DNA of 64,000 bases from Castanea sativa (taxonomy: Eukaryota > Streptophyta > Magnoliopsida > Fagales > Fagaceae), in assembly GCF_040712315.1 (NCBI RefSeq), contig NC_134021.1:23896501-23960500 (forward strand), read 5' to 3'. This document shows positions 19,753 to 32,867 of this stretch, piece by piece; the stretch's first letter is position 1; each line of letters begins with the position of its first letter. The position numbers and the translations under genes are program-made. The notes under the pieces are model-generated. The model worked only from the letters and a program-made list of their open reading frames with translations. It had not been told where the DNA came from and ran no database searches.

Positions 19753-21482
19753 GGCATGAATGCACTTTTAGTCTCTACATTTTGGTTTTTTTCCATTTTG
19801 GTTCCTACATTTTAATTTTACCACTTTTAGTCCCTAAGCCAATTAACGTGTGTTATTTTCGTCCTTTCCGTTAGTCAACCGACGAAAATATCTGAGGTGG
19901 CTGACGAATGAATTAAAATATTAAAAAAATGTCATATTAGCATCTAATTTTTTTTAAAATAATTTATCAATTTTAACTAAATTAAAAAAAATACATAAAT
20001 TTAGATATAATTTATTTTGAACAAGAACACACAAGAATATAAGAGCACAAACCCAAAAACACAAACTCAAATTTAAAAACACAAAGAACACAATAACAAA
20101 CATAAACTATTTACTCTCAAAACAAATACCAAGTCAAATCCAGAAAATCATACAAACCCATCAAGAACACACAAGAGCACAAACCCAAAAAAATCATACA
20201 AACCCAGAAATCAAACACAGAAACATCATAAAAGATATATTGTACAAAAAAAAAATCAATTCATATATATACACGAACCATATTATCCAAAAAAAACAAT
20301 AGATTTAAATCTGAAAGTTAAATCAATACAATCATTAACAAAATACCCGCAAAATTGAACAAACCCAGCTTAATCCCTCAACTATACCAACACAAACCCA
20401 GCTCAACCATACCAACACAAAGCAAAACATCTCAGCCTCTCTTTAAACCATAATGGACCTAGCCAATCCAGACCCAGAAAACCCAGATCTACCCACCACC
20501 TACAACCCAAAAAAACTGAACCAACACCACTAATCTGACCCAGCCACCACGATCTCCACCTCCACCAATCTGGCGTAGCCATCAATTCTAACCAACTTGA
20601 TTTGGGTGTGTGTGTTATTACACATGTTATATGCTCACAACGCCTCACATCACTGAGCACACAAACACATATACCCAGCACTTACCCTCTGTTTTGCCCT
20701 TTAACCTCCACATCTCATTTTTGTGGATTAAGCACCGTTCAAGATGCTCTTAGCTTGTAGATCGGAGAGTAGCTTCTGGGTTTGGGAGTAAAGAGATTCA
20801 CGTTTAGAGAGAGTGTTTGTTGATTTTGGGCTTAGGTCGAGAGTCTTGTGAGTGCTGGGTTCCGTGGTGGAACAGGAAGGTTGTGCCTCGTTTTCGATCA
20901 AAGAGAGAGAAGCCGAGGTCTAGAGAGAGATGAACTCAGATCAAGTTTTGGGTCTCAAGTGTTCGAAGTGTGTGAGATTTAGTTTGAGTGGTAGAGAGAT
21001 TGGAGGTGGAGGAAGCTCCGACCATGGTGGCCATGGAGCTTCAACATAGAAGAGAGGAAAGATTTAGTTTGTTATTGTGTTCTTTGTATTTTTAAATTTG
21101 AGTTTGTGTTTGGTTCTGGGTTTGTGCTCTTACGTTCTTGTGTTGATGTTTAAATTTGTGATCATGTTCTTGTGTGTTCCTGTTCAAAATGAATTAGATC
21201 TAAATTTATGTATTTTATTGTTTTTAATTCTGTTTTTTCTTTTTTTATTTAGTTAAAATTGATAAATTATTTATAAAAAAAAAAATTAGATGCTAATGTG
21301 GCATTTTTTATAATATTTTAATTCCTCCGTCAACCACCTCAGATATTTCTGTTGGTTGACTAACGGAAATAACGAAAATAACACGCGTTAATTAGTTTAG
21401 GGACTAAAAGTGATAAAATTAAAATGTAAGGACCAAAATAGAAAAAAAACTAAAATGCAGGGACTAAAAGTGCATTTACGCC
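19753..21482. mobile_element. Non-autonomous Mutator-like element, 1730 bp
   Basis: The left end GGCATGAATGCACTTTTAGT and the reverse complement of the right end (GGCGTAAATGCACTTTTAGT) begin inverted arms that extend about 350 bp left and 415 bp right. Flanking 9-mers TAATTTAAA (19744-19752) and TGATTTAAA (21483-21491) match at 8 of 9 bases, the Mutator signature. There is no transposase; the open frames inside look like chance. It lies about 0.8 kb upstream of the PP2A start codon. Confidence 0.8.
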
Positions 21483-21491
21483 TGATTTAAA

Positions 21492-22202
21492 ACATTTTGT
21501 CAATTTTGTAGCTCAATTGACATCTTATATGGAGACATTTAAGAGTCGTTTGGTATGGCATTTTAAGCAATAGTTTTTAAATAACGTTACATGTATTTTC
21601 ATACATTTTTTTACTCACACGTCTTTTCAAAAAATTTAAACAACATTACTAGAACAACGTTACCCAACGGACCCTTAAGATTTCAATTATTCTTTCTCGT
21701 TATAAATATACTCCATAATTTATGAAAAAAAAAACCAAAATAATTAAAATAAAAACTCAAACAATAAATTAATTAAATTAATTTTTATTGTAATTAATTT
21801 TAAATTAATTAAATTAAATTACAAAAAACAGACATGCAAATAAAAAACCTTCCATTGCCAAGAACCACATCGACCAGAAACTTTATTTAAATGGCCTTTT
21901 TATTTTTCTAATTTTTACTACCTTGTTGTTATGCTAGTGACAATTTCTTATTTTCCTCAAAAATTGAAATTTTATTAGAAAACAAACAACAAAAGCATAC
22001 TCAAATCAAATCTCACTAAACATGCTCTCATTTTCTAAAATCCTAAAATTATGTAAACTACTAGTTAAAATAAAGCTAATTTGTTTCTTTTCATCATTTT
22101 CTTGGCATGCAAACAAAAACCCAACTAACAACTAAGAGATCCAAGCGCAAGACTTCAACCCTTTCTCAACAAAGCATAACCAATTTATCAACATCAAATA
22201 AA

Positions 22203-22276
<74 letters not shown>

Positions 22277-22730
22277 TTAATTTATGCATGGTATGAAGAT
22301 AACACAATAGTGACGGTGACACTCAAATAGGAAAATTAGGGGAGTGAATGAAAATTTTGGGGAGAAAATAAAATTATCTCAAACTTGAAGGGTGCTTGCT
22401 AATAAATTGAAGGGTCCATAAATAAAAAGAAAAAGAAAAAAGTGGTATGCTCTTAATTAAAATTTTGTTCTTACATGTGTTAAAATAACCAAATATGGGA
22501 AGAGAAATTATTATCTTCAACGGGTAAAGAAACCCTCATCAAAGGTGCAACTTAGACGAACCCATATACAATAGATGTATTTGATCTACGTAGCTCACTA
22601 TGTTGGGAACTAAACTCAAAGTTGAGTAACTTTTGGTGGGGTAAACAAATTAAGAAACCTTTCATGCATACCATAGAAGGAAAATTTTTGATACTCCAAT
22701 TGTTTGTCTGTTTTACATATGCATTAATAT
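21492..22730. other. Intergenic, AT-rich, with a (CT)34 microsatellite
   Basis: No gene was seen. A 68-bp uninterrupted CT run occupies 22207-22274, the longest simple repeat in the window. Confidence 0.7.
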
Positions 22731-22850
22731 ATAGGAAAATTACAAGTTATCCACCTGTGGTTTGTCTGAAATTCAACTTGCCTATATGTGGTTTCATTTA
22801 TGACACTACCCACTTGTGGTTCATTCCATCAATGCTCCATAACCCACCTC
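22731..22850. repeat. Lone Mutator-like inverted-repeat arm
   Basis: AAATTACAAGTTATCCACCT, then TGTGGTTTGTCTGAAATTC and CACTACCCACTTGTGG, resemble the ends of the inverted-repeat elements elsewhere in the window in style. No complementary arm was found within 2 kb, so this would be a remnant. Confidence 0.3.
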
Positions 22851-23891
22851 CCCACATGCCATTACTCTAACACATTTTATCCCAAAATCATATACCAAAA
22901 TAGATCAAACACTCCTTTCCCCAAAACACACTCTCATGCTTGCTCATCCACTCAAAACCGAGGATCCTACATTTCTACCCACTAAGATATAAGACCGAGA
23001 ATCATCTGAATTTTGATCGTGCAAGGAAACCAAGGAAGAAGGAGACCCACAAATCCTTTATTGGAAATTTATTCATTCTAAGTAATGATCTGAACCTAGG
23101 GTTCTAATTGTTTTTGGAAATTCGATAAAGACATTTTATAATTTGGGCATTTGAATTTCTGCATTTTTCTTCTCAGAAAAAGAAGAAGAGAATTTTTGGG
23201 TTTTTCTTTTCTTCGACACTTGGAATTCTGAGTTTGTCTATAAACTTGAACTAGATAGAGGAATGGGTTCAATCAACCCGTATCATATGTGATCTTGATA
23301 TAATATATATGATTTTGATATAGTATATACCATAGATATTATGCAAGGCTTAATCTTTAGTATACTTGTTTGTAATTTTTTAAAGGTGGAAAGGATACTT
23401 AGTGCTAGCAGTGAAAATTTCATTAAATATTTTTGCTGTGGTCATTAAGTGACAATGGTTCTACAACTAGTGTTTTTACCATGCTTCAGATGGGCATTTA
23501 TGTGCCCATGAGAATTGTGTCCTGTGAACAAGTCTAAAAGCTAGTAACTTTGGAAGGATATTCCTGGGTCGTAGTCAATTTAAGGTAAGCAACAATGCCA
23601 TGTTTTAAGTTGAATTAAATTGAATTATTAGCTATGATTAATTTGAAATGTGAAATTAAAATTTAATGACCAAGTTGGTCCCAAATGTGGCTTCTTTTGG
23701 GGATGGAAACCTCTGTGACATTTTGTCAAGGGTGAAGTATTATCATATGAGGAACACGAGAGATTTGGATGTTTGCAATAGCCATAATTCTAACATGGTT
23801 AAGTGCAATCAATATGTGTCAAAATTAAATGAGTAACAAATTCAAACGTACCAATCCCTTCCCTTTTATTTAATTGTGAAAGTTCAAGGGA

Positions 23892-23933
<42 letters not shown>

Positions 23934-25320
23934 TTCAAATTCTCCCAATTGTCTTTTTATTTCTTTCCAATCCATTTTTATTATTTTTGACAGTTTGTAT
24001 GCAAGTTGTTGGTTGTGTAATTTGGTGCATATTGAAGGTTTTTCATGGAACATATTTCTAATTTTTTGAATAATATATGGACTTTAGTATTATAAAAAAA
24101 ACTAATGATTTTTTTTTTGGTTAATGGCATGATGTCTAGCATAGGATAACTTAGCATATGGTGACGTGGTTGCTTTTGAAATATCATGTTGCCTTTTTGT
24201 GATGATTATAATTTGTACAAATGATGAATGAATGCAAAGTTGTAATTTGAACTATATCTAAAGAAGAATCAAAAGTGGGATATGAAGTATGATTTAATTA
24301 GTATGTAGAACTTAAGCTTCTATGTGATATCAAGCTTAGTAGATTGATATTGAGCTTGATATCAATTTTGTGTTTTTGCTTGAGATCAAGGGCTTGATAT
24401 TGAGTTCAAGCTTTGGAATTTTTAATGAACTCAAGTTTGAACTTTGTTTGTAGGCTCGATTTAAGCTCGAGCCAAATTTGAATATTTTATTTTTATTGTC
24501 AAGCGGAGCTTGGTCATTCACTACTTGGCTTCCTTAAGGTAGGAGTAGTGGAGCTAGTTGAAGATTGGTGAAGAACGAGGTTTGGGTGGTATTATCTCCA
24601 ATGGTTAGTGGGAGTGTCTCAGGGAAGTAGAAGGCCTAAAGAATGTGTCCAGTGTATAGAGAATAAAGGTATGGGGTTTGAGCTTGACAAATCTTATGAC
24701 ATAACAAATAAGTCACAAGATAATATATGGGTAACATGGTTTAAAGAATGAGCCTAAGATTGAATTATGCGGCCCAATAGATCGTTTTAAGACATAGTTT
24801 CATTAAGCTTTGAGCAATGGGATCACAAACCAAAAAACTAAGGGATTACTATTAACCTTATCGACTGTCATAACCTTGGCAAAGCAGCGTTAAGGTTGTG
24901 GAATTTTATTTAGAGTTATAAACGATTCTCAAGAGGTGAAAGAGAGAGCTCTTGGTTGGTTTGGAAATCCATGACCATGGAGTCCTGGTCCTTGAATACA
25001 TTGCACTTAACAACACATGCTAGTAAAGCTCCTTTTAGTTAGGGAATTTTCTGCAACCTAAATTCTTTCTTTTCAACTTTCCCACCATCTAATTTAGGGG
25101 TAGTGCTGGTAAGTAGTTCAACCGGATTATCATTCAGCCATTCTTCAAGGTGGGGTAGTTTAAATAGGGATAAAGGGCATTTTGCCATCTCAAATTAGGA
25201 TGAAAGAATGAATGATGATAGAGAAATGGAAGGGACTAATGAGAATATTAAGTGACAAAAATAATAATAAAATATGTATAAAAATAGTAAATGCATACAT
25301 TCATGCTCAAGGTGAGACAT
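22851..25320. other. Intergenic, no gene recognised
   Basis: Only short chance frames are present. A TC run lies at 23895-23929. A local cluster of GATATTGAGCTTGATATCA-like palindromic words occurs at 24325-24420. Confidence 0.5.
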
Positions 25321-25324
25321 GCAT

Positions 25325-25775
25325 AATTTAGTCTGTTTGGTTTAATGGAAAAAAAGGGGGATAGACAATAAGAGAGAAAATTGGGAGGGTGGGGGGGGGG
25401 GGGGGAAGGAGTGTTTGGTTAGGGAGGAAAAAGGGATGAGAAAATGGTGAGGCTTGACAATTTTTTCCTTGAGCCCACCAAATTTCAACCCCATCACCCG
25501 AATTCATAAAGAAAATAAGAGAGGAGAGGGGGGCTGATGGTAACTGCCATTTTTTTTATTATTTATTTTTTTTCCCACTTTAAGTTAATGTTTGGCATGT
25601 TCTTTTTATATATGCTCTAGGTTTTTTTTTCTAATATAATTTTTTTTAAATTATTTAATAGGTGCATGAGAATATATTTTTTTTAAAAATATTTTATATC
25701 ATATCATTTTTTCTTCACAACCAAACAAAAGGTTTTCAATCTTTCTACTTTTTTATTTTCAACCAAACATCATAT
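25325..25775. mobile_element. MITE-like element with a poly(G) run
   Basis: CTGTTTGGTTTAATGG at the left is mirrored by CAACCAAACATCAT at the right. A 15-base G run (25391-25405) and a purine-rich interior lie between. Target duplication unresolved. Confidence 0.3.
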
Positions 25776-25804
25776 ACTATCATATATTATTATTATATAA
25801 TAAA

Positions 25805-26700
25805 AGTTGGACTTAAAAGCAGTGGTTGCGCCAAGTGACTGCACCATATTGTAGAAATTTTTTTAGATTTTTTTAAAAATATATAATTTTTATTTTCTTA
25901 TAATTTCTAAATTGATACATATCTTACTTTAATTACAATTCATTCTTCATCTGATCCATGTAATCCTTATTTAATTACTACACTACATGTAAAAGAAAAC
26001 ATTTACATATAAAAAAAGGTAGCAATGTGTTTATAAAAATAAAAATAAAAAGCAACGTGTATTATAAAGATATATATAAGTTTTCTTCTCCTATAATTTC
26101 TATAAATATCTTAATTTAATTACAATTCAAATTCTTCATCTAAACCATCTAATCCTTATTCAATTACTATACTACACGTAAAAGAAAACATTTATATATA
26201 TATATATATATATATAAGGTAGCAACGTGTTAAAAAAAGAGTAACATGTATTAAAAAAAACAGAAATGTAGTGTACTCTAATCCTTCTCAAATTCTTCAT
26301 TTAATCCATCTAAGGGTGGTTGCACTAAGTGGTTGCACCATATTACAAAAAAAAATTTAGATTTTTAGATTTTAAAAAAAATATATAATTATTATTCTTC
26401 TATAATTTCTAAGTTGATAAATATCGTAATTTAATTACAATTCAAATTCTTCATCCATCTAATCCTTATTTAATTACTATACTACCCGTAAAAGAAACAT
26501 TTATATATAAAAAAAAAAATGGTAGCACGTACATATAAAAAAAAAAAAAAAGTAGCAACGTAGTGTAATTTAATCCTTCTCAAATTCTTCATCTAATCCA
26601 TCTAATCCTATTATAAAAAAAACAAGCAGCAACATAGTGTAATCTAATCCTTCTCAAGTTCTTCATCAAATCCATCTAATCTTTATTTATATTCCATAAA
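25805..26700. repeat. Degenerate direct repeats at the insertion site of element 1
   Basis: A segment starting GGTTGC.CCAAGTG.CTGCACC at about 25823 recurs at about 26315. Within and after it, a block containing TTCTTCATCTAATCCATCTAATCC and ACTACACGTAAAAGAAA-like words repeats at least four times. The region is AT-rich with a TA run at 26196-26214. Confidence 0.6.
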
Positions 26701-26733
26701 AAGCAAAAAGATAGCAAGTTATTTGTTCATACA

Positions 26734-27463
26734 TGTGTGGGTAAAAATGGTCAGAACACGCATTTGGGCCTTGGGCTTGATTTGGTGGTGTGAGCCTGTC
26801 CGAGCAGAGCCTGTGAGACCCACCAGCCAACTCTTGTTAGAAAGATTGGTGGGATTGTCCGAGGAGAGGCGTCTCCTCGGCTAAATCAAGTGAAGATCAT
26901 GTGACATGTCGTGATGTTTCGGGAGAGAATTCTGGAAGGCCTGATGGGTAAAGATGTGTTCCACATAATTGTGGAGAGGAAGAGCGTGTGAGAAATATCA
27001 AGGGAAAATGCTGCTACCACCGCATTAAAGACCCTACACCTACCTCTCTGGCCACATTAATGGGAAAATAACATCTGAACAGTAATATTCAGTCTTCCAG
27101 TTATTATTTGAGGGCTTCCAGAGGGCGGTGGAGAGAAAAAAAGATCTGGATCATTGATTTGTGTTACACGTGGAAGGTAAAGGAAAGAGGGAGAGTGATA
27201 TAAAAGAAAAAAGAGAAAGAAAGAGGAGGGATCTTCTTTAATTGAAAATTATTGTTCAAAGAAAGAAAGGCAATACAAGCTATCCTCGGCTTATGTCCGA
27301 GGAGAATATCTGTTATTCTTATCTATTAATTGTGTAGATAGTGACAATCTAGCCCATTTATCTATTGTCCAATACTTCTAAAATCTAGGTTTCAAGTCCA
27401 CACTCTACAAATTTTATTGTATAAAACTCTTTAGGCCTGAGTCCATCCAGTGATTAGACCGGG
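26734..27463 (+). repeat. 5' LTR of element 1
   Basis: This begins TGTGTGGGTAAAAATG and aligns throughout with 38386-39114. By eye about 5-7 percent of positions differ, mostly transitions. The match to the 3' LTR breaks down after GATTAGACCGGG. The next 29 bases up to the gag start contain no TGGCGCC-type primer site. Confidence 0.88.
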
Positions 27464-27492
27464 AAATCTTGTGTTTAAGGAATTAGAACACT

Positions 27493-28980
27493 ATGGCAGG
27501 CTCAGATCCGCGTTAAGCAGAGTCTCTGGGGTCCCAGCATGAGGATCATTTCCAACATTTTGAACGTGAAAGGGATTGAGAGGGCAGTGTACATACGGTG
27601 CGCACCAGCAGAAGTCGTTCGCGCAGTGGAAGCAAAGTCCCCCATGAGGATGATGCGAAGGCCATGAAGAAAGAGATTGATCACCTTAAGAAGAAGTTAC
27701 GCCGTGCGAGACAGAGGAGGACACCATCTCTTTCTGATCCTTCTTCTGAGGGCTCCCAAGGCAGTAGTTACAGGCCTAGGTCCAGAACTCCTCCTAGTGA
27801 AACCTTCTCATATAAGAATGATGATTTTCATGGTCGTAAGGATAAGAAGTCTTCCTCTAAGGGCTTGGAAAACAATGTTATGAGTAGGGCGTTGCACCAA
27901 ATCTCCAATTCACCTTTCACGCGTAGGTTCGAAAGGGGAGAGCTTCCTCGACGGTTCGCTCAGCCCAAGTTCACTGTCTATAATAGCAGAACAAACCCAG
28001 TGGAGCACGTCAGTCACTTCAATTAGAGGATGACGGTGCACTCTAAGAATGAAACTTTAATGTGCAAAGTCTTCCCTTCAAGCTTGGGACCTGTGGCGAT
28101 GAGATGGTTTAATGGCCTGAAGGCGAGTTCTATCAATTCTCTTATGGAGCTCACTAGGGCATTTGGCTCTCGATTCATTACCTGCAGTAGGGTTCCTCAG
28201 CCCTTGGACTCATTGTTTTCCATGGCTATGAGGGAGGTTGAGACCTTAAAGACGTATTCTGATAGATATTGGGAGATGTTTAATGAAATTAATGGCGATT
28301 TTGATGAGGTGGCGATTAACACTTTTAAGGTGGGCCTTCCAACTAATCATGACTTGAGAAAATCTCTGACCAAAAAGCCTGTGCGGAGTGTACGTCGGCT
28401 CATGGATCGTATTGACGAGTACAAAAGAGTCGAGGAAGATCAACAGCAAGGGAAGGGGAAAGCAAAGGTTATCCTTCAGGAGAGGAGGGGTTTCAGGTCG
28501 GATCAGTATAATAACAATAGGCCAAGGAGAGATTTTCGCTGGGCAATCTGGTTCAGCTACTCCTCAGGTAGTCAGCACTGTGTCCTGAGAACCGGTATAT
28601 CAATTACTAGAGAAAATTCAGAAGGAACCATACTTCAAATGGCCTAATAAAATGGTTGGAGATCCTACGAAGCAAAACCAGAATCTCGTTTGCCACTATC
28701 ATCAGGACGTAGGTCACACCACCGAGAATTGCAGAACACGTTGGAATCATTTAGAGCAGCTGGTTAGTGAAGGAAAATTGAAGCAATATTTGTATCAACC
28801 CAATGGACAAGGAAGCCATTCAGGTTCGATCAATCAAGGGAATAACTCATCCCGGCCGCCCTTGGAGACGATTAATGTCATTTTCACTACCCTTGGAAGA
28901 ATAGGCTCCTGTCCTACTAGGGTGATGTCTATGTTCCATGTTCTTGCCGAGGAGTCTGGCTTGAAGCCGAAGAGAATTAA
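27493..28980 (+). pseudogene. Element 1 gag, broken
   Basis: The frame starts ATGGCAGGCTCAG and reads a basic, Arg/Ser-rich N-terminal part with a predicted coiled segment (KKEIDHLKKKL), a retrotransposon gag core around 27940-28400 (MRWFNGL, FGSRFITC), and a zinc knuckle near 28690 of the form C-x2-H-x4-H-x4-C (CHYHQDVGHTTENC). Stops lie at 27514, 27577 and 28024, and the frame shifts near 28530. Gag would form the particle and bind RNA. Confidence 0.85.
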
Positions 28981-31900
28981 AGGAAGTGTTTTACCTATTT
29001 TGGGCTTTTCGGATGAAGACAAGGTGGGGACCACTCAACCCCATGACGATGCTCTGGTGGTTACGCTGAGGATAAGGGCTATGATGTAAGAAGAGTGATG
29101 GTTGATCAGGGTAGTGGTGCGAACATTATATACTGGGATTTGTTTAAGGGGCTTAATTTAAAGCTCGAAGATCTTACCGCTTATGATTCACCACTAATAA
29201 GTTTTGAAGGAAAAACTATCATACCAAAGGGACAGATTCGTTTACCTATGCAATCAGATCTGGAAACGGTTAATGTGGATTTCATTGTGGTTGATGCTTA
29301 TTCCCCGTACACAACCATCGTCGCAAGGCCTTGGCTGCATGCTCTAGGGGCCGTTTCTTCAACTTTACATGTCAAAGTGAAGTTCCCATTGGGGGAATTG
29401 ATTGAAGAAATTCTCGGGAGCCAATCAATAGTAAGACAATGCATATCGGCCACAATACTACGTCAGGATGAACCAGAGTCCTCGGTCTCGGCTACGGAGG
29501 ATTTATAGCAATTAATGTCTCTGGATGCACCCAGTGCAATGACAGCAGATGAGGCAATATGTGAAGAGTTAGAAAGATTTCTTATAGGTGACAATCCTGA
29601 AAGGTTCTTTCAAGTTGGTGTTCGGCTACCACATCAGGAGAAGATGGAATTGGTCATGTTTTTGAAAAACAATATCGACGTATTTACCTGGGATCCCTAT
29701 GAGGCATCTGGGGTTGACCCAAAGTTCATTTGCCATCATTTGAATGTCAATCCTGCCGTCGTCCCGAAAAGGCAACCACTTCGGCGTTCTTCTAAAGAAC
29801 ATGCCGAGGCTGTCAAGGAAAAGGTGCTCAAGCTTAAAAGGGCTGGGGCAATTAAAGAAGTTTTTTATCCGGAATGGTTGGCTCACACTGTGGTGGTGAA
29901 GAAGAAGAACGGAAAGTGGAGAGTGTGCGTAGATTTCACAGACCTAAACAAAGCTTGTCCTAAGGATTCCTTTCCCATGCCTCGCATAGATCAGTTGGTG
30001 GATGCTACAGTTGGACATCCTTGGATAAGTTTTCTAGACGCTTTCTAAGGCTATCACCAAATATCTTTGGCACTGGATGATCAAGAGAAAACAACCTTCA
30101 TTACTCCTACAGGGAATTACCATTATAAGGTGATGCCTTTTGGTTTGAAAAATGCAGGGGCTACCTATCAAAGGATGATAACCAGGATGTTTGAGTCACA
30201 GCTGGGAAAGACTATTGAAGTGTATATGGATGACATGGTGGTGAAAAGCAAGGTCATGTCCATGCACGTGAAAGATTTGGATGACACCTTCGAAATGCTC
30301 AAGAAGTACAAATTGCGCCTTAATGCCTCTAAATGCTCTTTTGGTGTAAGCTCTGGTAAATTCCTAGGCTACATGGTGACTCATAGAGGAATAGAAGTAA
30401 ATCCGGCACAAGTTAAGGCAATCAACAGCTTGCAACCACCTAGGAAGCCAAAGGAAGTTCAGAGGTTGACTAGGATGACCGCTGCTCTCAACAAGTTTAT
30501 CTCTCGCTCTGCTGATAGGTGTAGACCTTTCTTCCAATTTCTTAATAAGTGGAAGGTATTTGAATGGACCGAAGAGTGTGCTTTGGCTTTTCAACAACTT
30601 AAAGAGTACCTTTCTCGGCCACAAATCATGTCTCAGCCAAAGGTAGATGAAATCCTGTTTGCGTATGTAGTTGTGGCCATTCACACCGTCAAGTTGGTTC
30701 TAATATGAGACGATGGTGGTATTTAGAGACCAGTTTATTATGTGAGTAAATCCCTCCATGAAGCCGAGAGGCATTATTTGCTGTTGGAGAAAGCGATTTT
30801 GGCCGTAGTACATGCTATGCGTAAACTTCCTCACTATTTCCAATCCTACACAGTTGTTGTTTTGACTCAGCTCCCACTCAAGTCAGTATTGCGAAGTGCT
30901 GATTACTCAGGGAGGATAGCGAAATGGGGGACCATCTTGGGGGCTTTTGACATCAGATATATGCCTCGCACCTCTGTTAAGGGCCAAGTCTTTGCTGACT
31001 TAGTGGTAGAGTTCGCTGAACCCTCATTAGAAGAAAGTACAAAGGGGTTTCACATGGATGAAAAATTAGTTGGCATGATCTCGTGCAAGGAACTTCTGAG
31101 GTGGAAGGCATATGTTGACAGAGCAGCAAATCAGAGAGGATCTGGTGTAAGGCTAGTTTTGGTATCCCCTAAAGGAATTATTTTTGAGAAATCATTGAGA
31201 TTGGGGTTCTCGGCCACTAATAATGAGGCTGAGTACGAAGCTGTATTGGTTGCGATGGATATGGTTCAGAAAATGAGGGGAAAATTAGTTCAAATGTTCT
31301 CGGACTCTCAGTTAGTCGTGGGCCAAGTGATAGGGACATTAGAGGCTAAAGATCCAAGAATGCAAGAATATCTGACCAAGGTTAGATACTTACGATCCAA
31401 ATTTGATTCTTTTGCCCTGACGCATGTTTCTAGGAGTGGAAAACATGTATGCGGATTCGTTTGCCACGCTTGCAACATCCTCGGCTCAAGGTCTACCTAA
31501 GGTCATCCTCGTGGAAGACTTATTGAAACCTACTCGGACGTCTGTTGATGCCATCCATATTCATCAAGTTAGGTTCAGACCTAGTTGGATGGACCCTATA
31601 ATATCCTTTCTTAACAACGATGTCCTGTCCGAGAAGAGGTCTGAGGCAAATAAAGTTCATAGAAAGGCACCCCGATTCTAGTTGTCCGAGGATCAGAAGT
31701 TATATAAACACTCATTTTCCAGGCCACATTTGCTGTGCGTACACCCTGAAGCAACGGAGTCACTGTTGGAAGAATTGCATGAAGGGATTTGTGGGAGTCA
31801 TACAGGAGGAAGGTCTTTAGCTCATAAAGCTCTGACCTAAGGATATTGGTGGCCTAACATGCAGAGAGAGGCTCAGGATTATGCGAAAAAGTGTGACCAA

Positions 31901-32824
31901 TGCTAGAGATTTACTCCTAACATCCATCAGCCCAGTGGTGTACTCAATCTTTTATCTAGTCCTTGGCCATTTGCTCAATGGGGATTGGATATTGTAGGGT
32001 CTTTCTCAAAGGCTATGGGAAATAAAAGGTGGTTGCTCGTAGGAATTGATTATTTTACCAAGTGGGTTGAAGCTGAGCCTTTGTCAAACATTAGGGACGT
32101 GGATGCAAAGAAGTTTGTTTGAAAGAATATTGTCATTAGATTTGGGATACCTCACACACTTTTTTCAGATAATAGCTTACAGTTTGATAGCAAAGCCTTC
32201 AAAAAATACTATGGTGACCTGGGTATCACAAATAGATACTCCACTCCAGCATATCCTCAGGGAAATGGGCAGGCCGATGCTGTTAATAAAGTTATAGTAA
32301 GTGGACTCAAGAAGAGGCTTGATGATGCAAAGGAAAGATGGGTGGAGGAATTGCCACATGTTTTGTGGACATATCGGACTACACGACGAAGATCCACAGG
32401 AGAAACACCCTTTTCCATGACTTATGGGACTGAGACTGTGATCCCTTTGGAAACAGGGTTTCCGATGTTAAGGACAAGCTCTTTCAGCCCAGATAATAAC
32501 AATGGCTTGCTGGAGAAAAGGTTGGACCTAGTTGAGGAACGAAGGGAGAATGCAATGGTTCAGCTAGCTTATTTTCAGCATAAGCTCAAACGGGGGTATG
32601 ATGCTCATATGAAGTTAAGGCCGCTTGCACCTAGAGACTTAGTATTGAGGAAGGTCTTGGGTAATGTCAAGAACCCAGCATGAGGAAAGCTAGGACCTAC
32701 TTGGGAGGGACCATATCGAATTATTTCTGTTGCGGGCATAGAGGCATATCGTCTAGCAGACTTAGATGAAAAAGTTGTACAACGTCTATGGAATGCAAAT
32801 AACCTGCGAAAGTACTATTATTAA
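28981..32824 (+). pseudogene. Element 1 pol: protease, RT, two RNase H, integrase; broken
   Basis: Domain order: retropepsin (VDQGSGAN, about 29100); reverse transcriptase (about 29690-30400, with [29 protein letters not shown] and the active-site YMDD); first RNase H (about 30740-31000); second, archaeal-type RNase H (about 31100-31440, with acidic residues in YVDR, NNEAEYE and FSDSQ); and integrase (about 31680-32450, with a zinc-binding region, the DIVG Asp, FSDN Asp and a degenerate third acidic position). Frame changes near 29080 and 31430, plus stops at 29506, 30046, 30706, 30724 and several in integrase, kill it. The reading ends at 32822-32824. Confidence 0.88.
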
Positions 32825-32867
32825 TGAAAAACTCTTTTGTCATCCTTTGTTCTATTATTCTTGTGTT

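Noticed and set aside
20403..20681. 92-codon frame inside the Mutator-like element
   Set aside because: No transposase motif; it sits in the low-complexity interior.
25805..26700. CRISPR-like array because of regular repeats
   Set aside because: Repeats are degenerate, unevenly spaced and AT-rich in a plant nuclear sequence.
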